A stretch of DNA of 64,000 nucleotides from Gammaproteobacteria bacterium (lineage in GTDB: Bacteria; Pseudomonadota; Gammaproteobacteria; Chromatiales; Chromatiaceae). The notes below the pieces were generated by a model. It ran no database searches. It saw only the letters and a program-made list of their open reading frames with translations, and was not told the DNA's origin. Positions 17,261-28,700 of the stretch are shown in pieces. The stretch covers positions 1 to 64,000 of the forward strand of contig JAABTK010000002.1 in the NCBI GenBank assembly GCA_011389885.1. Direction: 5' to 3'. How positions within the stretch are numbered: the stretch's first letter is position 1; each line of letters opens with the position of its first letter. The position numbers were made by a program, and so were the translations under genes.

Positions 17261-17581
17261 CTACTTGGTTGGTTCCCGTTGCCTCACCGGCAATTCGATC
17301 ACGTTGCTGTCGTCGGCCTCACGCCGCTCTTGCGAGGGGAGCTTGGGCACGGCGATGCCCAGCGCCTTGGCCACGGCTTGCTGGCGGGCGCGGCGGCGCT
17401 CCAGGCCCTTTTTCATCTTGCGGCCGATGAAGATGGTGCGAATCAGCAGCTCGATTTGCACCCGGCGCTCGAAGGTGAGGCCATCGGCCTTGTAGCCGAA
17501 CAGGCAGATGGCCACGGTCATCAGGGCCTCGCGGGTGGCTCGGGGGCGTTTTTTGTTCGCTGGGGGATCACTGAAAGACAT
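17261..17581 (-). CDS. Small basic hypothetical protein
   Basis: 106 aa, strongly basic in the middle ('RTIFIGRKMKKGLERRRAR'). No signal peptide or membrane span; the C-terminal third is probably disordered. I do not recognise the family. It lies alone between miaB and the plus-strand reductase, transcribed toward miaB. Codon use is like its neighbours, which supports it as a real gene. Confidence 0.5.
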   Translation of the reverse strand: MSFSDPPANKKRPRATREALMTVAICLFGYKADGLTFERRVQIELLIRTIFIGRKMKKGLERRRARQQAVAKALGIAVPKLPSQERREADDSNVIELPVRQREPTK

Positions 17582-17760
17582 AGCTGGAGGTCGCCGGCGT
17601 TAGATTGGGCCTTCGTTCAGGGCCGGCCGCTGCCAACGCTGAAGCCAAGGCGCATGCTTGCAGAGCCGGAGAAGAAAGGCAATGCCTTTGCTTGCGGCGT
17701 TAATCTGAGTAGAATAGTGAGATATTTTGCCTAACCGATTCACTGAAGGAACCCAACCCC

Positions 17761-18789
17761 ATGAGTCATCGCATTACCAATCAAACCACCGGGCACAGCT
17801 TTGAGGCCGCGGAAGAGGAGTCCATCCTGGACGCGGCCCTGAACCAGGGCCAGAACCTGCCATACGGCTGCCGTAACGGCTTCTGCGGCGATTGCAAGGG
17901 CCGCGTGGTCGCCGGCGAGGTGCGTTATCCCGCGGGTTTCGAGCCCCAAACCCTGCGCCCCGAGGAGCGGCGCGCGGGCTATGCCCTGTTGTGCAAGGCC
18001 ATGCCCGCGGGTGATGTCACCTTAGAGGTCAAAGAGGTCAGCCAGGGTGAGGAATTGCCGATGGTCGAATTGGATGCCACTGTGGAGCGCGTGGAACAAC
18101 TGACCGCCGACGTGGTGCGCCTGTTCCTGCGCCTGCCCGAGGCGGAGACCCTGCGCTTCCTGGCCGGGCAGTACATCAATTTCATCCTCAACGACGGCCG
18201 CCGACGGGCCTTTTCGCTGGCCAATGCGCCGCACAACGAGGGCGCCATCGAGCTGCACCTGCGGCATGTCGCCGGCGGGGCCTTCACCGAGCATGTATTC
18301 GGCGATATGCAAGCGGGGGAAAAGCTGCGCATCGAAGGCCCCGTGGGCCAGTTCTATCTGCGCGAAGGCTCGGACCGCAAGGTCATTTTGGTCGCCGGCG
18401 GCACCGGATTCGCACCGGTAAAGGCCATCGTGGAGCATGCGCTGGAGGAAAAGAGCAATCGCCCCATGCACCTTTACTGGGGCGTGCGCGAGCAAAAAGA
18501 CCTCTACCTGGACGCCTTGGCCCGCGACTGGGCCGCCCGGCATCCGAGCTTCAGCTACACGCCGGTGTTGTCTGAACCGCAGGCGGCGGACGCCTGGCAG
18601 GGCCGCACCGGTTTCGTGCATAACGCCGTGGTCGAGGATTACGCCGACCTATCCGGCTTCGATGTCTATATGGCCGGCCCGCCGGTGATGATCGATGCCG
18701 CCCGTGCGGCCTTCAGCGCTCAGGGGCTGCCGCAGGAACAGCTCTACTACGATTCCTTCGAGATCGCCGGGGCGAGCGAGAAGCAGTGA
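17761..18789 (+). CDS. 2Fe-2S ferredoxin/FAD-NAD(P)H reductase (AscD/Fre-like)
   Basis: 342 aa electron-transfer flavoprotein. The N-terminal plant-type ferredoxin has the cluster cysteines 'YGCRNGFCGDCKG' and 'LLCKAMPAG' (CX4CX2C...C). The FAD domain follows ('RRAFSLANAP', the RxxS flavin motif), and then the NAD domain ('VAGGTGFAPVKAIVE' and 'VYMAGPPVMIDAAR'). Same architecture as CDP-6-deoxy-delta-3,4-glucoseen reductase and phenol hydroxylase reductase components. In many proteobacteria this stand-alone gene feeds electrons to an unidentified partner. Likely own promoter: 70 bp upstream is AT-richer with 'tagaatagtgag'; 'gaagga' precedes the ATG. Confidence 0.9.
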   Translation: MSHRITNQTTGHSFEAAEEESILDAALNQGQNLPYGCRNGFCGDCKGRVVAGEVRYPAGFEPQTLRPEERRAGYALLCKAMPAGDVTLEVKEVSQGEELPMVELDATVERVEQLTADVVRLFLRLPEAETLRFLAGQYINFILNDGRRRAFSLANAPHNEGAIELHLRHVAGGAFTEHVFGDMQAGEKLRIEGPVGQFYLREGSDRKVILVAGGTGFAPVKAIVEHALEEKSNRPMHLYWGVREQKDLYLDALARDWAARHPSFSYTPVLSEPQAADAWQGRTGFVHNAVVEDYADLSGFDVYMAGPPVMIDAARAAFSAQGLPQEQLYYDSFEIAGASEKQ

Positions 18790-18825
18790 CCGCGCGCCGA
18801 CGGAGGCCGGGCCGCTCGGTCTCTG

Positions 18826-19740
18826 TCACCCCTCCAGCAAGACCTCCAGGTGGGTCCGCACGCTAGCCCCCAGGGCCTGGAGGTTATAGCCGCCCTCCAA
18901 ACAAGAGACCGTCTTGCCGCCGGTAAAGGGGGCCGCCGCCTGCATCACCTCGCGGGTGATGGCGGCGAAGTCCTCCACGGTGAAGCGCAGACCGCCCAGC
19001 GGATCATCCAAATGGGCGTCGAAGCCGGCGGAAAACAGCAACAGTTGGGGCTGGAATTCGATCAAACGCGGAATCCAGACCTGGCGCAGCCCGCCTTCGA
19101 TCAGCTCGCGCCCGCGGGTCCCCGCCGCCAACGGCAGATTGAGGATATGCCCGCTGACGGTGTCGGCCCCGGAGCCCGGGAACAGCGGGTGCTGAAAACT
19201 GGAACAGAACAGCACCCGCGGGTCGTCGCGAAAGATGTCTTCGGTGCCGTTGCCATGATGGACATCAAAGTCCACGATGGCCACACGTTGCAACCCATGC
19301 CCCTCCAACGCATGGCGCGCGGCGATGGCCACGTTACCGAATAGACAAAAACCCATGGCGCGGTCGCGCTCGGCGTGGTGTCCAGGCGGCCGCACGGCGC
19401 AAAAGGCCGCGTCGGCCTCACCGCCGAGCACCAGGTCCACGCCCTGCACCGCGGCCCCCGCGGCATGCAGGGCCGCGCTCAGGGACGACGGATTCATAAA
19501 GGTATCGGGGTCGAGATGGACCACGCCATCCACTGGGGCCGAGCGAAAGACTCGATCCAGGTGATGCGCATCATGGGCCAGCAACAGTTGCTCCCGCTCC
19601 GCCCGCGGCGGCGGGTAACGCTGGATATCTAGTCCGGCCAGCCGCGCCTCGATCGCGCGCAAGCGCTCGGGGGATTCCGGATGCATGCCAGCGTCCGCAT
19701 GCTCCAAAAAGACCGGATGGGTGATATAGGCCAAGCTCAT
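18826..19740 (-). CDS. Histone deacetylase-family hydrolase (acetylpolyamine/acetoin-type)
   Basis: 304 aa, arginase/deacetylase fold. The zinc-site motifs are '[15 protein letters not shown]' (Asp-x-His) and '[15 protein letters not shown]' (second Asp). '[18 protein letters not shown]' holds the paired active-site histidines and '[12 protein letters not shown]' the catalytic-loop glycines. Bacterial members deacetylate polyamines or other small amides; the substrate here is unknown. Converges with the reductase gene and is followed, 14 bases downstream of the AAA+ gene, in the same direction. Confidence 0.92.
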   Translation of the reverse strand: MSLAYITHPVFLEHADAGMHPESPERLRAIEARLAGLDIQRYPPPRAEREQLLLAHDAHHLDRVFRSAPVDGVVHLDPDTFMNPSSLSAALHAAGAAVQGVDLVLGGEADAAFCAVRPPGHHAERDRAMGFCLFGNVAIAARHALEGHGLQRVAIVDFDVHHGNGTEDIFRDDPRVLFCSSFQHPLFPGSGADTVSGHILNLPLAAGTRGRELIEGGLRQVWIPRLIEFQPQLLLFSAGFDAHLDDPLGGLRFTVEDFAAITREVMQAAAPFTGGKTVSCLEGGYNLQALGASVRTHLEVLLEG

Positions 19741-19754
19741 CCGATGCGCCCCAA

Positions 19755-20645
19755 TCAGCTGATCGCGTGCTTGCGCATGCGATACAGCAGCGTATCGCGG
19801 GTGATGCCGAGCAGCCGAGCCGCCCGACTGCGGTTGCCGCCGGTGACCGCCACCGCCTGCCGAATCACCTCCGCCTCCAAGCTCGGCAAATGAATGCCGT
19901 CTTTAGGCAACACGAACCCGGCCTGCCCTGCGCGGGCCGCCGGCTCCGTCACCTCCCGCGGCAAGTGCTCGGCCTGAATCTTCTGCCCCGAATACAGGAT
20001 CACCAGGCGATCGCAGATGTTTTGCAGCTCGCGCAGGTTCCCCGGCCAAGCGTGGGTCTTGAGCAGATGACGCGCCGTCGGCGTCAGGCTCGGGGCCTTG
20101 CGCCCGCGGCGCCGGGCGGACTCCGCCAGCAAGGCCTTGAGCAGGAAAACGATGTCGTCTTTGCGCTCACGCAGCGGCGGCACTTCCAGCGGCACGACAT
20201 TGAGCCGATAAAACAGATCCGCAGAGAACCGCCCGGCGTCCATGGCCCGTGCCGGATCCTCCCGCGTCGCGGCCAACACCCGCAGCGGCGCCGGCGCATC
20301 ATGCTCGGCCTGTCGATCCAAATAGGCCGCCAGCGCCTCCTGCACCGCGGGATCAAGCTCCAGCACGTCATCAATGAACAGACAGCCGCCCTGCCGAACG
20401 GACTCATCGGCGCCCATCAACCCGCGCCACCCGGCCGCATCCAGCTCCCGCGCCCGCAGGGTCAAAAACGGCTGGGCGCGCCGATGGCCGGCGGCGTGGA
20501 TTTCGCGCGCCAGCATCTCCTTGCCCGCGCCGCGTTCGCCCAAAATCAACACCGGGGCCTCTGTCATCGCCACCATGCGGGCCGCATGCAACACCCGCGT
20601 AATGTCAGACGATTGCCCCCAAAACCGCACCTTGTTCTGCCTCAT
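19755..20645 (-). CDS. Fis-HTH AAA+ regulator lacking the GAFTGA loop
   Basis: 296 aa. Resembles sigma-54 activators: Walker A '[12 protein letters not shown]' (~residue 33), arginine-finger region '[20 protein letters not shown]', '[20 protein letters not shown]', and a C-terminal Fis helix-turn-helix '[18 protein letters not shown]'. Three departures: the region between Walker A and B is about 25 residues short and has no GAFTGA loop; Walker B reads 'CLFIDDV' rather than DE; sensor I reads 'AATRED' without the usual Asn. Such proteins probably cannot remodel sigma-54 polymerase. No N-terminal sensor domain. ATG 20645 has 'ggagggg' just upstream, far better than an earlier open codon. Target unknown; the deacetylase and TauE-like genes are neighbours. 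Confidence 0.85.
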   Translation of the reverse strand: MRQNKVRFWGQSSDITRVLHAARMVAMTEAPVLILGERGAGKEMLAREIHAAGHRRAQPFLTLRARELDAAGWRGLMGADESVRQGGCLFIDDVLELDPAVQEALAAYLDRQAEHDAPAPLRVLAATREDPARAMDAGRFSADLFYRLNVVPLEVPPLRERKDDIVFLLKALLAESARRRGRKAPSLTPTARHLLKTHAWPGNLRELQNICDRLVILYSGQKIQAEHLPREVTEPAARAGQAGFVLPKDGIHLPSLEAEVIRQAVAVTGGNRSRAARLLGITRDTLLYRMRKHAIS

Positions 20646-20662
20646 CTCCCCTCCAAACCCCG

Positions 20663-21358
20663 TCAGGTCGCGCCGCCCAGCAACTCTGGAAACCATAGCG
20701 CGGTCAAGCCAATAACGACAATCATAACGCCAACCGCCGGCCTGAGAAAAGGAGCCCGCGCCAACTCATGCACGCGTCCGGCGAAAAACCCCGTCGCCGC
20801 CACCGGGGCCAGGGTGCCCAGGCCGAACATCGCCATATAGGCCGCGCCCTGCACCGCATCAGAACGCGTAGCCGCCGCAATCAGCATGGTATAGACCAGC
20901 CCGCAGGGCAGCCAGCCCCAGAGTGCGCCGTAAAGGAGCGCCGCGCGCAGGCGTCGAATCGGCAACAACCTGCGCGCCAGCGGCTCCAAGCGACGCCACA
21001 GGGGCGCGCCGAGGCGCTCCACGCGGCTGAGTCGCGGCAACCAACCCGCGAGATTGAGCCCCACCAGCACCACGATCAACGCCGCAGCCCATTGCAGCCA
21101 CAAGCGCACCGCACCGCCGCCCAGCGCAGACAGCAAGGCCTCCCCGCCGAACCCGGCCAACGCCCCTGCCAGCGCATAACTCGCGATTCGGCCGGCGTTC
21201 AGGGCGGCCAGATAGGCCGCGAGCCGGGACGGAAGCCGTCGCACCTCGGCCGGCAGCGCAAACGCCAGCGCACCCACGATGCCGCCGCACATGCCGACGC
21301 AGTGCAAGGTGCTAAACAGGCCGACCACGAAGGCCAGCGGTAAAGAAAGGTCGTTCAT
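20663..21358 (-). CDS. TauE/SafE-type (UreH-like) membrane transporter
   Basis: 231 aa with about six hydrophobic helices. The N-terminal 'FSTLHCVGMCGGIVGAL' and later 'GWLPCGLVYTMLIAAA' are the paired Cys-containing helices of the UreH/CcdA-like sulfite-exporter superfamily, often linked to metal or cytochrome maturation. The final helix 'PAVGVMIVVIGLTAL' is typical. Start chosen at ATG 21358, which places the first helix right after a short N-terminus. It lies 17 bases before the AAA+ gene, likely one transcript. Substrate not determined. Confidence 0.8.
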   Translation of the reverse strand: MNDLSLPLAFVVGLFSTLHCVGMCGGIVGALAFALPAEVRRLPSRLAAYLAALNAGRIASYALAGALAGFGGEALLSALGGGAVRLWLQWAAALIVVLVGLNLAGWLPRLSRVERLGAPLWRRLEPLARRLLPIRRLRAALLYGALWGWLPCGLVYTMLIAAATRSDAVQGAAYMAMFGLGTLAPVAATGFFAGRVHELARAPFLRPAVGVMIVVIGLTALWFPELLGGAT

Positions 21359-21562
21359 AAGATCGCCCGCACGGGCCGCCGGAATCCGAGCCGAGCCCCA
21401 CTTTAGCGGAACCGACCCCGCCGCCGGAAGGCAAAAACGCAACCCAGGCCTTTTCATTACAATTAAAATGGTAGAAGGACCCGCACCACAGGCCTTAGAA
21501 TCACTCCAAGTTCCCGAGTTATTTACTCGGATATTACCCAACCATAAGACCGGAGACAGACC

Positions 21563-21862
21563 ATGAGCGTGGAAATCCCAGAACGAGACGGCGACGGCTA
21601 CCTAACCGACATGAACAAATGGACCCCCGAAATCGGCCGCGCCATGGCCGAGGCCGACGGCATCGAACTCGACGACACCAAGTGGAACCAGATCCTGCAG
21701 GCGCGTGAGTACTACGAAGAAAACTCCGTGGTGCCGCCCATCCGTAAGTTCGCGAAGTACCTCGGCGAGAACCAAAAGGAAATGTTCAAGCTGTGGTTGA
21801 CCGGCCCGATGAAGCCCATCACCAAGTACGGCGGCCTGCCCAAGCCCACCGGTTGCGTCTAG
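21563..21862 (+). CDS. tusE: TusE/DsrC/DsvC-family sulfur relay protein
   Basis: 99 aa cytosolic sulfur carrier. The sequence 'GYLTDMNKWTPEIGRAMA' and the C-terminus 'GLPKPTGCV' are diagnostic; the penultimate Cys (CysA) is conserved. The second Cys of true DsrC, about ten residues upstream on the flexible arm, is replaced ('MKPITKYGG' has none). It therefore fits TusE or another single-Cys relative rather than dissimilatory DsrC. TusE takes sulfur from TusBCD to MnmA for 2-thiouridine; no tusBCD or dsr genes are in view. 'ccggagac' precedes ATG. Upstream, 'ccgagttatttactcgg' (21514-21530) can form a small hairpin. Confidence 0.88.
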   Translation: MSVEIPERDGDGYLTDMNKWTPEIGRAMAEADGIELDDTKWNQILQAREYYEENSVVPPIRKFAKYLGENQKEMFKLWLTGPMKPITKYGGLPKPTGCV

Positions 21863-21956
21863 CAACAGAACCGGCGGCAACCCCCGAGGGATCAGTGGGC
21901 CTGCAGCTCGGACCGCCTTCGGACCCGACTGTAGTCTCCATCGATCGCGGTGCATG

Positions 21957-21984
21957 AAAAACGGAGGGGACCCAAACCCCTCCG
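21957..21984 (-). terminator. Intrinsic terminator of the PII gene
   Basis: On the minus strand, an 8-bp perfect stem (cggagggg / cccctccg) with a 7-base loop is followed by five T residues. It lies just downstream of the PII stop and also serves as a barrier to the convergent tusE. Confidence 0.85.
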
Positions 21985-21990
21985 GCATCC

Positions 21991-24043
<2,053 letters not shown>

Positions 24044-24050
24044 CAGACCG

Positions 24051-25664
24051 CTAGAAGCCGTTGGTCAAGGGATAGCGCCGGTCGCGCCCGAAGGCGCGGC
24101 GGGTGATCCGCACGCCGGGCGGGGCTTGGCGCCTTTTGTATTCATTGCGGGTCACCAGGCCCGCCACCCGCATCACCAACGCCTCGTCGAAGCCTTGGGC
24201 GACGATCTCGGCCTGCGATTGATCCAGCTCCACATGCCGGATCAGGATCTGGTCCAGCACCTCGTAGGGCGGCAGCGAGTCGCTGTCCTGTTGATCCGGG
24301 GCCAGTTCAGCGGACGGCGGCCGCTCGATCACCCGCCGCGGGACCACCTCGGCGTCGCGATTGCGGTATTCCGCTAGCCGGTAGACCATGGTTTTCAACA
24401 CGTCACTCAAGGGCGCAAAGCCGCCGGCCATATCGCCGTAGAGGGTGGCGTAGCCCACGGAGACCTCGCTCTTATTGCCGGTGGTGAGCAAAATCCTACC
24501 CTTTTTGTTGCTAATGGCCATCAACACGATGCCGCGACAGCGGGCCTGGATGTTCTCCTCGGTGACATCGGGCTCCAGGCCCCGAAACTCCGCCTTCAGC
24601 ATTTCGAGAAAGGCATCAAAGGCCGGCTCTATGGGGATGGTGCGGTGGAACACGCCCAGGGTCTCGGCCTGCCGGATCGCATCCTCAATACTCATGTCCG
24701 CCGTATAGCGCGAGGGCATCAGCACCACATCCACCTGATCCGCGCCCAGCGCGTCCACCGCGATGGCCAGGGTCACCGCCGAATCGATGCCGCCGGAGAG
24801 GCCGAGGACCGCGCCCTTAAAGCCATTTTTGCGCGCATAGTCCCGCACCCCTAACACCAAGGCGCGGTAGATGCCCTCTTCCTCGGAGGTCCCCGGGGCG
24901 ATCGCCGCGGGTTTGGGCGCATAGCGGCCGCGGGCCTCGGAGAATTCGGCCACGCCGTTGCACTCGTCGAAGAAGCAGAGCCGCTGGCTCAGTTCGCCCT
25001 CGGCGCTCATCACGAAGGATCCGCCGTCGAACACCAGCTCATCCTGCCCGCCCACCAAATTTACATACACAATCGGAACCCCGGCCTCAGTGGCCCGCTT
25101 GCGCAGCAGCTCCTCACGCTCCGGGGCCTTGCCCGAGTGAAAGGGCGAGGCGTTGAGGTTGAGCAGGAGCTTGGCGCCCGCGGCCACCGCCTTCCCGGCG
25201 GGCTCCTGAAACCAAATGTCCTCGCAAATGGTGATCCCCACCGCCACGCCGTGGATGTCCACCACGCAGGGTCCGCCGCCAGGCTCGAAATAGCGCTTTT
25301 CGTCGAACACCGAGTAGTTGGGCAACAACGCCTTGTGGTATTCGCCCACGATCCGGCCGTCCCGAATCACCCCCGCCGCGTTATAGCGTTTGCCCGCGCG
25401 CCAGCGGGGATAGCCCAGGATCAGGTCGATGCCGACGGCCTCGGCGCACAGCCGATCCAGGGCCTGCTCCACCCGCCCCGCCATCTCGTTGCGCAACAGC
25501 AGATCCTCCGGCGGATAGCCGGTAAGGGTGAGTTCCGGAAACACCACCGCCTGGGCGCCCTGCGCGTCCCGGGCATGGCGGGCGGCCTCCAGCACGCGCT
25601 GGGCGTTGCCGGCGATGTCGCCCACCAGGAGATTGATTTGGGCCAGGGCGATGCGCAGATTCAT
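24051..25664 (-). CDS. nadE: Glutamine-dependent NAD+ synthetase
   Basis: 537 aa two-domain enzyme: nitrilase-fold glutaminase with Glu ('VFPELTLTGYPPEDLL'), Lys ('EYHKALLPNYSVFDEKRYF' region) and Cys ('ITICEDIWFQEP'), then the NAD synthetase domain with PP-loop 'LGLSGGIDSAVTLAIAV'. It amidates deamido-NAD+ with ammonia from glutamine. ATG 25664 gives 'MNLRIALAQINLLVGDIAG'; a copy of this 5' end is found joined to a sucD 3' end at 28701-29018. Confidence 0.96.
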   Translation of the reverse strand: MNLRIALAQINLLVGDIAGNAQRVLEAARHARDAQGAQAVVFPELTLTGYPPEDLLLRNEMAGRVEQALDRLCAEAVGIDLILGYPRWRAGKRYNAAGVIRDGRIVGEYHKALLPNYSVFDEKRYFEPGGGPCVVDIHGVAVGITICEDIWFQEPAGKAVAAGAKLLLNLNASPFHSGKAPEREELLRKRATEAGVPIVYVNLVGGQDELVFDGGSFVMSAEGELSQRLCFFDECNGVAEFSEARGRYAPKPAAIAPGTSEEEGIYRALVLGVRDYARKNGFKGAVLGLSGGIDSAVTLAIAVDALGADQVDVVLMPSRYTADMSIEDAIRQAETLGVFHRTIPIEPAFDAFLEMLKAEFRGLEPDVTEENIQARCRGIVLMAISNKKGRILLTTGNKSEVSVGYATLYGDMAGGFAPLSDVLKTMVYRLAEYRNRDAEVVPRRVIERPPSAELAPDQQDSDSLPPYEVLDQILIRHVELDQSQAEIVAQGFDEALVMRVAGLVTRNEYKRRQAPPGVRITRRAFGRDRRYPLTNGF

Positions 25665-26158
25665 AGGGCGAACTCCAAAAATCAAGGCAGGATTACAGCA
25701 TATCCGCGATGCTCCGGGGGAGCCTCCGCAGGCGATCGCCTATCGCCACCCCCGCAGAGCCCCCCCAATTCTACATGACTAGGGAGGCCCGTCGCCACCA
25801 GCGGAAACGGACCAGGGGCCGCATCGAATAACGCCCCATCCTAACATGGAACAAGCGGCCTCCGGCCTTTGCAACACCTTCCACGGCCTAGCAAGGGCAA
25901 GATAGCGGACCAGGATTTCCCTTCAAGCAGCAACGGGGCTTTCAAGAAATTGATCTGGTGGCTTCGTTGCGCTTCGCGTCGCGTCGCAGCGTGATGGCCT
26001 ACTTCAACCGAACCGGCATCACCGCATTATAGGGCTTGACGTTGCGACATATTCACAGATAGGACTCCCTGTACGATTCCTTGGCGCTCTGTCGTTCTGC
26101 GAGAGCCTACCTTTGAATGCCTGCGGCTGCCCTTCCGCAGAGTCACTGCGGTTTTAAG
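25665..26158. other. Gap upstream of nadE with no gene seen
   Basis: About 490 bp. Contains no convincing frame on either strand. 'cttcgcgtcgcgtcgcagcg' near 25973 is a short imperfect direct repeat. It should contain the nadE promoter, but I see no clear -35/-10 pair. Confidence 0.4.
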
Positions 26159-26400
26159 ATGATGGAACACCAAAATAATTCGTTGGCGAAAAAAGCTTCC
26201 AGTGCCGGACTCGCAGTTTTTGCGCAACAGAGCGCCGGGTATATCGGCCCCGGCTTAGGGGCGGGTGCGATAGGGGGTGATGCTCGGGGTCACTTTATCA
26301 ATATTCTTAGCGATCTTTGCAATTGCTTGGTATCCGATAAAGCGATTTTTGAGGAAAAGAAAAGATGCAAGAAAAGGATCGGATCGCGACTGGTATAATT
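26159..26400 (+). pseudogene. Frameshifted small YIGPG membrane protein
   Basis: Frame 1 from ATG 26159 gives a signal-like stretch ending 'GLAVFAQQSAGYIGPG' and 'LGAGAIG', then derails. The next frame continues 'MLGVTLSIFLAIFAIAWYP' and 'IKRFLRKRKDARK', a single helix followed by a basic tail. Removing one G from the five-G run at about 26273-26277 joins them as one small exported membrane protein, the layout of the small 'YIGPG...YPIKRLLRK' proteins seen near polysaccharide genes. Role unknown. Could be a true pseudogene, a sequencing error or a slippage switch. Confidence 0.55.
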
Positions 26401-26517
26401 CCGCCGAAATCGCCGAAAAGGAGAGATGTCACCTCTGCCCGTTGAGGCTGCTGGCGACAGCCGACTGGAGCGCCGCGACGCGCGAAACCCGAGGAGGCCG
26501 TGTTAGCCCTGCGGGCT

Positions 26518-28698
26518 CTAACGGGAACGATCTTCATCGCCGCCGCACCGCTTGTCCTCAGCACCTTGAGGCCTGGTTTTCAGGCGGTCCCGCTGATGAG
26601 AAAGGCTTACGGAGATCCCGGGATTCTTTCCAGAAAAAGCCTCTTCAACTTGCCTCGAATACGCGAGCGCTGCACAGACCCCTTCCGCTCCGGCCACCCA
26701 CTCTACTTGCGCCGATGCCAGGGCCGGATTCGGAGCGGCGGTCAAGGCCTGCCGAAAATGATTTCGCGCCCGTTCGGGTTCGCCTGAAAAAAGAAAGGCT
26801 TTCCCCACTTCGTTCCGAATCTCCGTTTTATATTGCCTTCCGAAGTATTGCAGAGCGGGATTCTCAAAAAGGGCGCCCCAAATAGCTGCCAGTTCGGAAT
26901 AAGTCAGGTTCGGAATACGCCCCCGATAGACTTTCTCGGAGAGCTTTTTAACGGCGGCGTAGGCATAGGCGGTGAACGCCCCCTCCCGTGCGGATCGCAC
27001 CAGGGGATCGATGAAATCGGAGTGGCTCGGATCGTCGCCGGGCGGCGCGAAATTTGCGTGCAAGGCCGCCAACCGCATATCCAACGGATTGGCTTGGAGC
27101 CCCTGAGCGATCACCTGCAACGCCTCCTTTGATTTTCCTATGCGCTTAAATATGCTCGCGATGGACAACACGCTATCGATATTTTGCGGCGCAAGCCGGA
27201 AGGCTTGGCGGAAGACCGCAAGGGCCTTTTCCTCCTTTCCTAGCGAAAGGAGGAGCTTCCCTAACGCCAAGCGGGCGGGGCCATGGTTGGGGCTGGCGGA
27301 AACCGCCAGCTCGTAATGGCGTTGCGCCGCCTCCAGGCTCCCGCTGGCGGCAAAGATTCTACCCAGGTTTAGATGGGCAATGCCCACCTCTCCAGGATCC
27401 CGCTCGACGGGACGGGTCCACAAGCTCAGGTCGTCACGCCACCATTCGGCGTTGACACGGGCCTGCCAGGAGAATAGGCTCAAGACGAAGAAGAACAACG
27501 CATACGGGAATATCCGCTTTACGTTCGAAGAAAGACGCTCGACCCACGCGGTCCCGCCATAGACGATCAAAAGATACATCGGCATCAAAGGGACATAGGG
27601 AAAGCGATCGGCGTAGGTAAGCAGCGGCACCTTCACGACCCCCAAGGCAGGGAGCAGGGCCAGAAACGAGTACCCGATAAGCAAAGCAAGACCTCGTCTC
27701 CCCCGGGTCCACAGAAAAACCCCCAGTAACAGCACAGCCGGGATCAGACCAAAAGCAATCCATGCATACCATTCCCAATCAATAATCCAGGCGGGGTAAG
27801 GGTAATAGGTAGACAGATCAAACGGAAAAAAGAAACGCGAAATATAAAAGAATATAGCATACCCTGCGGTTGCGAACCGTTCCAACGCGCTGGCCTCGAC
27901 ATGATATTGGCTATCCGCTACCGCACTCGATATTACAAAAACGACGACCGCAGCGAATAAAACCAATACTCGATGGCGAATAAGCGAATCGATCACCGCT
28001 TTCTTGAGTTCGCCGGGGGTCTGCGTGGATGCGCGGTAAATGTCAATCATCAGGAGGGCCACCGGCAACGAAACCGCCATCGGCTTGGACAACAAAGACA
28101 ACACCCCTGCTATCAGATAGAGGGCGCGCCACCGCTCCCTGGGGTCAAAGATCCATTGCAGATAAAAGACCACTGAACCAAAATAGAAAAAGGCAAACAG
28201 CACATCCTTTCGCTCGGAAATCCAGGACACGGATTCCACATGCTGCGGGTGGACCAGGAAGAGCAAGCCTGCCGCGAATAGCCACCCGTTATTCCTTAAC
28301 CTCCAGATGCCGGGGTTTTTTCCGTTACGAACCGCTCCTAAGCGTAAAAGATCCCGCAACAGAAAGACCACAAGCACGCTGGCTCCTAAATGGAGCAACA
28401 CGTTATGAATCTTGTATGGCACCGGGTTATCGCCCCACAATTGCACATCCAGGCTCAGAGAAAGCCAGGTCAAGGGCTTCCAATTGCCCCCGTGGTAGGA
28501 TGAAAACATCCACAGGAGGTTATCCCACCCGAGGTCATGTATCATCCGGTTGCCGGGTATGCTGGCGACGTCGTCCCAAGTTCTAAGGAATTGATGGTCG
28601 CCGATCCCTCCGTAGGAAACCACCAGGCCAAGGGCGGCAAGCAGGGAGAAGACGAACCAACGCGTTCCCAGCCCTCCCGCGGCTTTTGTATCCTGCAT
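26518..28698 (-). CDS. Polytopic membrane glycosyltransferase-like protein with TPR tail, paralog A
   Basis: 726 aa. Same plan as paralogs B and C: '[14 protein letters not shown]' acidic pair, '[20 protein letters not shown]', '[20 protein letters not shown]', about ten helices, then TPRs ('AHLNLGRIFAASGSLEAAQRHYEL' region and 'ALAVFRQAFRLAPQN'). It carries an extra ~150-residue C-terminal region compared with B, and its last ~35 residues are low-complexity and charged, perhaps read-through into formerly non-coding DNA. ATG 28698 follows the stop of the nadE'/sucD' fossil by 2 bases with 'aaggag' upstream, so translation may be coupled to that fossil. Confidence 0.8.
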   Translation of the reverse strand: MQDTKAAGGLGTRWFVFSLLAALGLVVSYGGIGDHQFLRTWDDVASIPGNRMIHDLGWDNLLWMFSSYHGGNWKPLTWLSLSLDVQLWGDNPVPYKIHNVLLHLGASVLVVFLLRDLLRLGAVRNGKNPGIWRLRNNGWLFAAGLLFLVHPQHVESVSWISERKDVLFAFFYFGSVVFYLQWIFDPRERWRALYLIAGVLSLLSKPMAVSLPVALLMIDIYRASTQTPGELKKAVIDSLIRHRVLVLFAAVVVFVISSAVADSQYHVEASALERFATAGYAIFFYISRFFFPFDLSTYYPYPAWIIDWEWYAWIAFGLIPAVLLLGVFLWTRGRRGLALLIGYSFLALLPALGVVKVPLLTYADRFPYVPLMPMYLLIVYGGTAWVERLSSNVKRIFPYALFFFVLSLFSWQARVNAEWWRDDLSLWTRPVERDPGEVGIAHLNLGRIFAASGSLEAAQRHYELAVSASPNHGPARLALGKLLLSLGKEEKALAVFRQAFRLAPQNIDSVLSIASIFKRIGKSKEALQVIAQGLQANPLDMRLAALHANFAPPGDDPSHSDFIDPLVRSAREGAFTAYAYAAVKKLSEKVYRGRIPNLTYSELAAIWGALFENPALQYFGRQYKTEIRNEVGKAFLFSGEPERARNHFRQALTAAPNPALASAQVEWVAGAEGVCAALAYSRQVEEAFSGKNPGISVSLSHQRDRLKTRPQGAEDKRCGGDEDRSR

Positions 28699-28700
28699 CT

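Noticed and set aside
26277-26885. Full 202-codon reading of the second YIGPG frame
   Set aside because: Only the first ~33 codons look like protein; the rest is antisense to paralog A and has shadow-frame composition.
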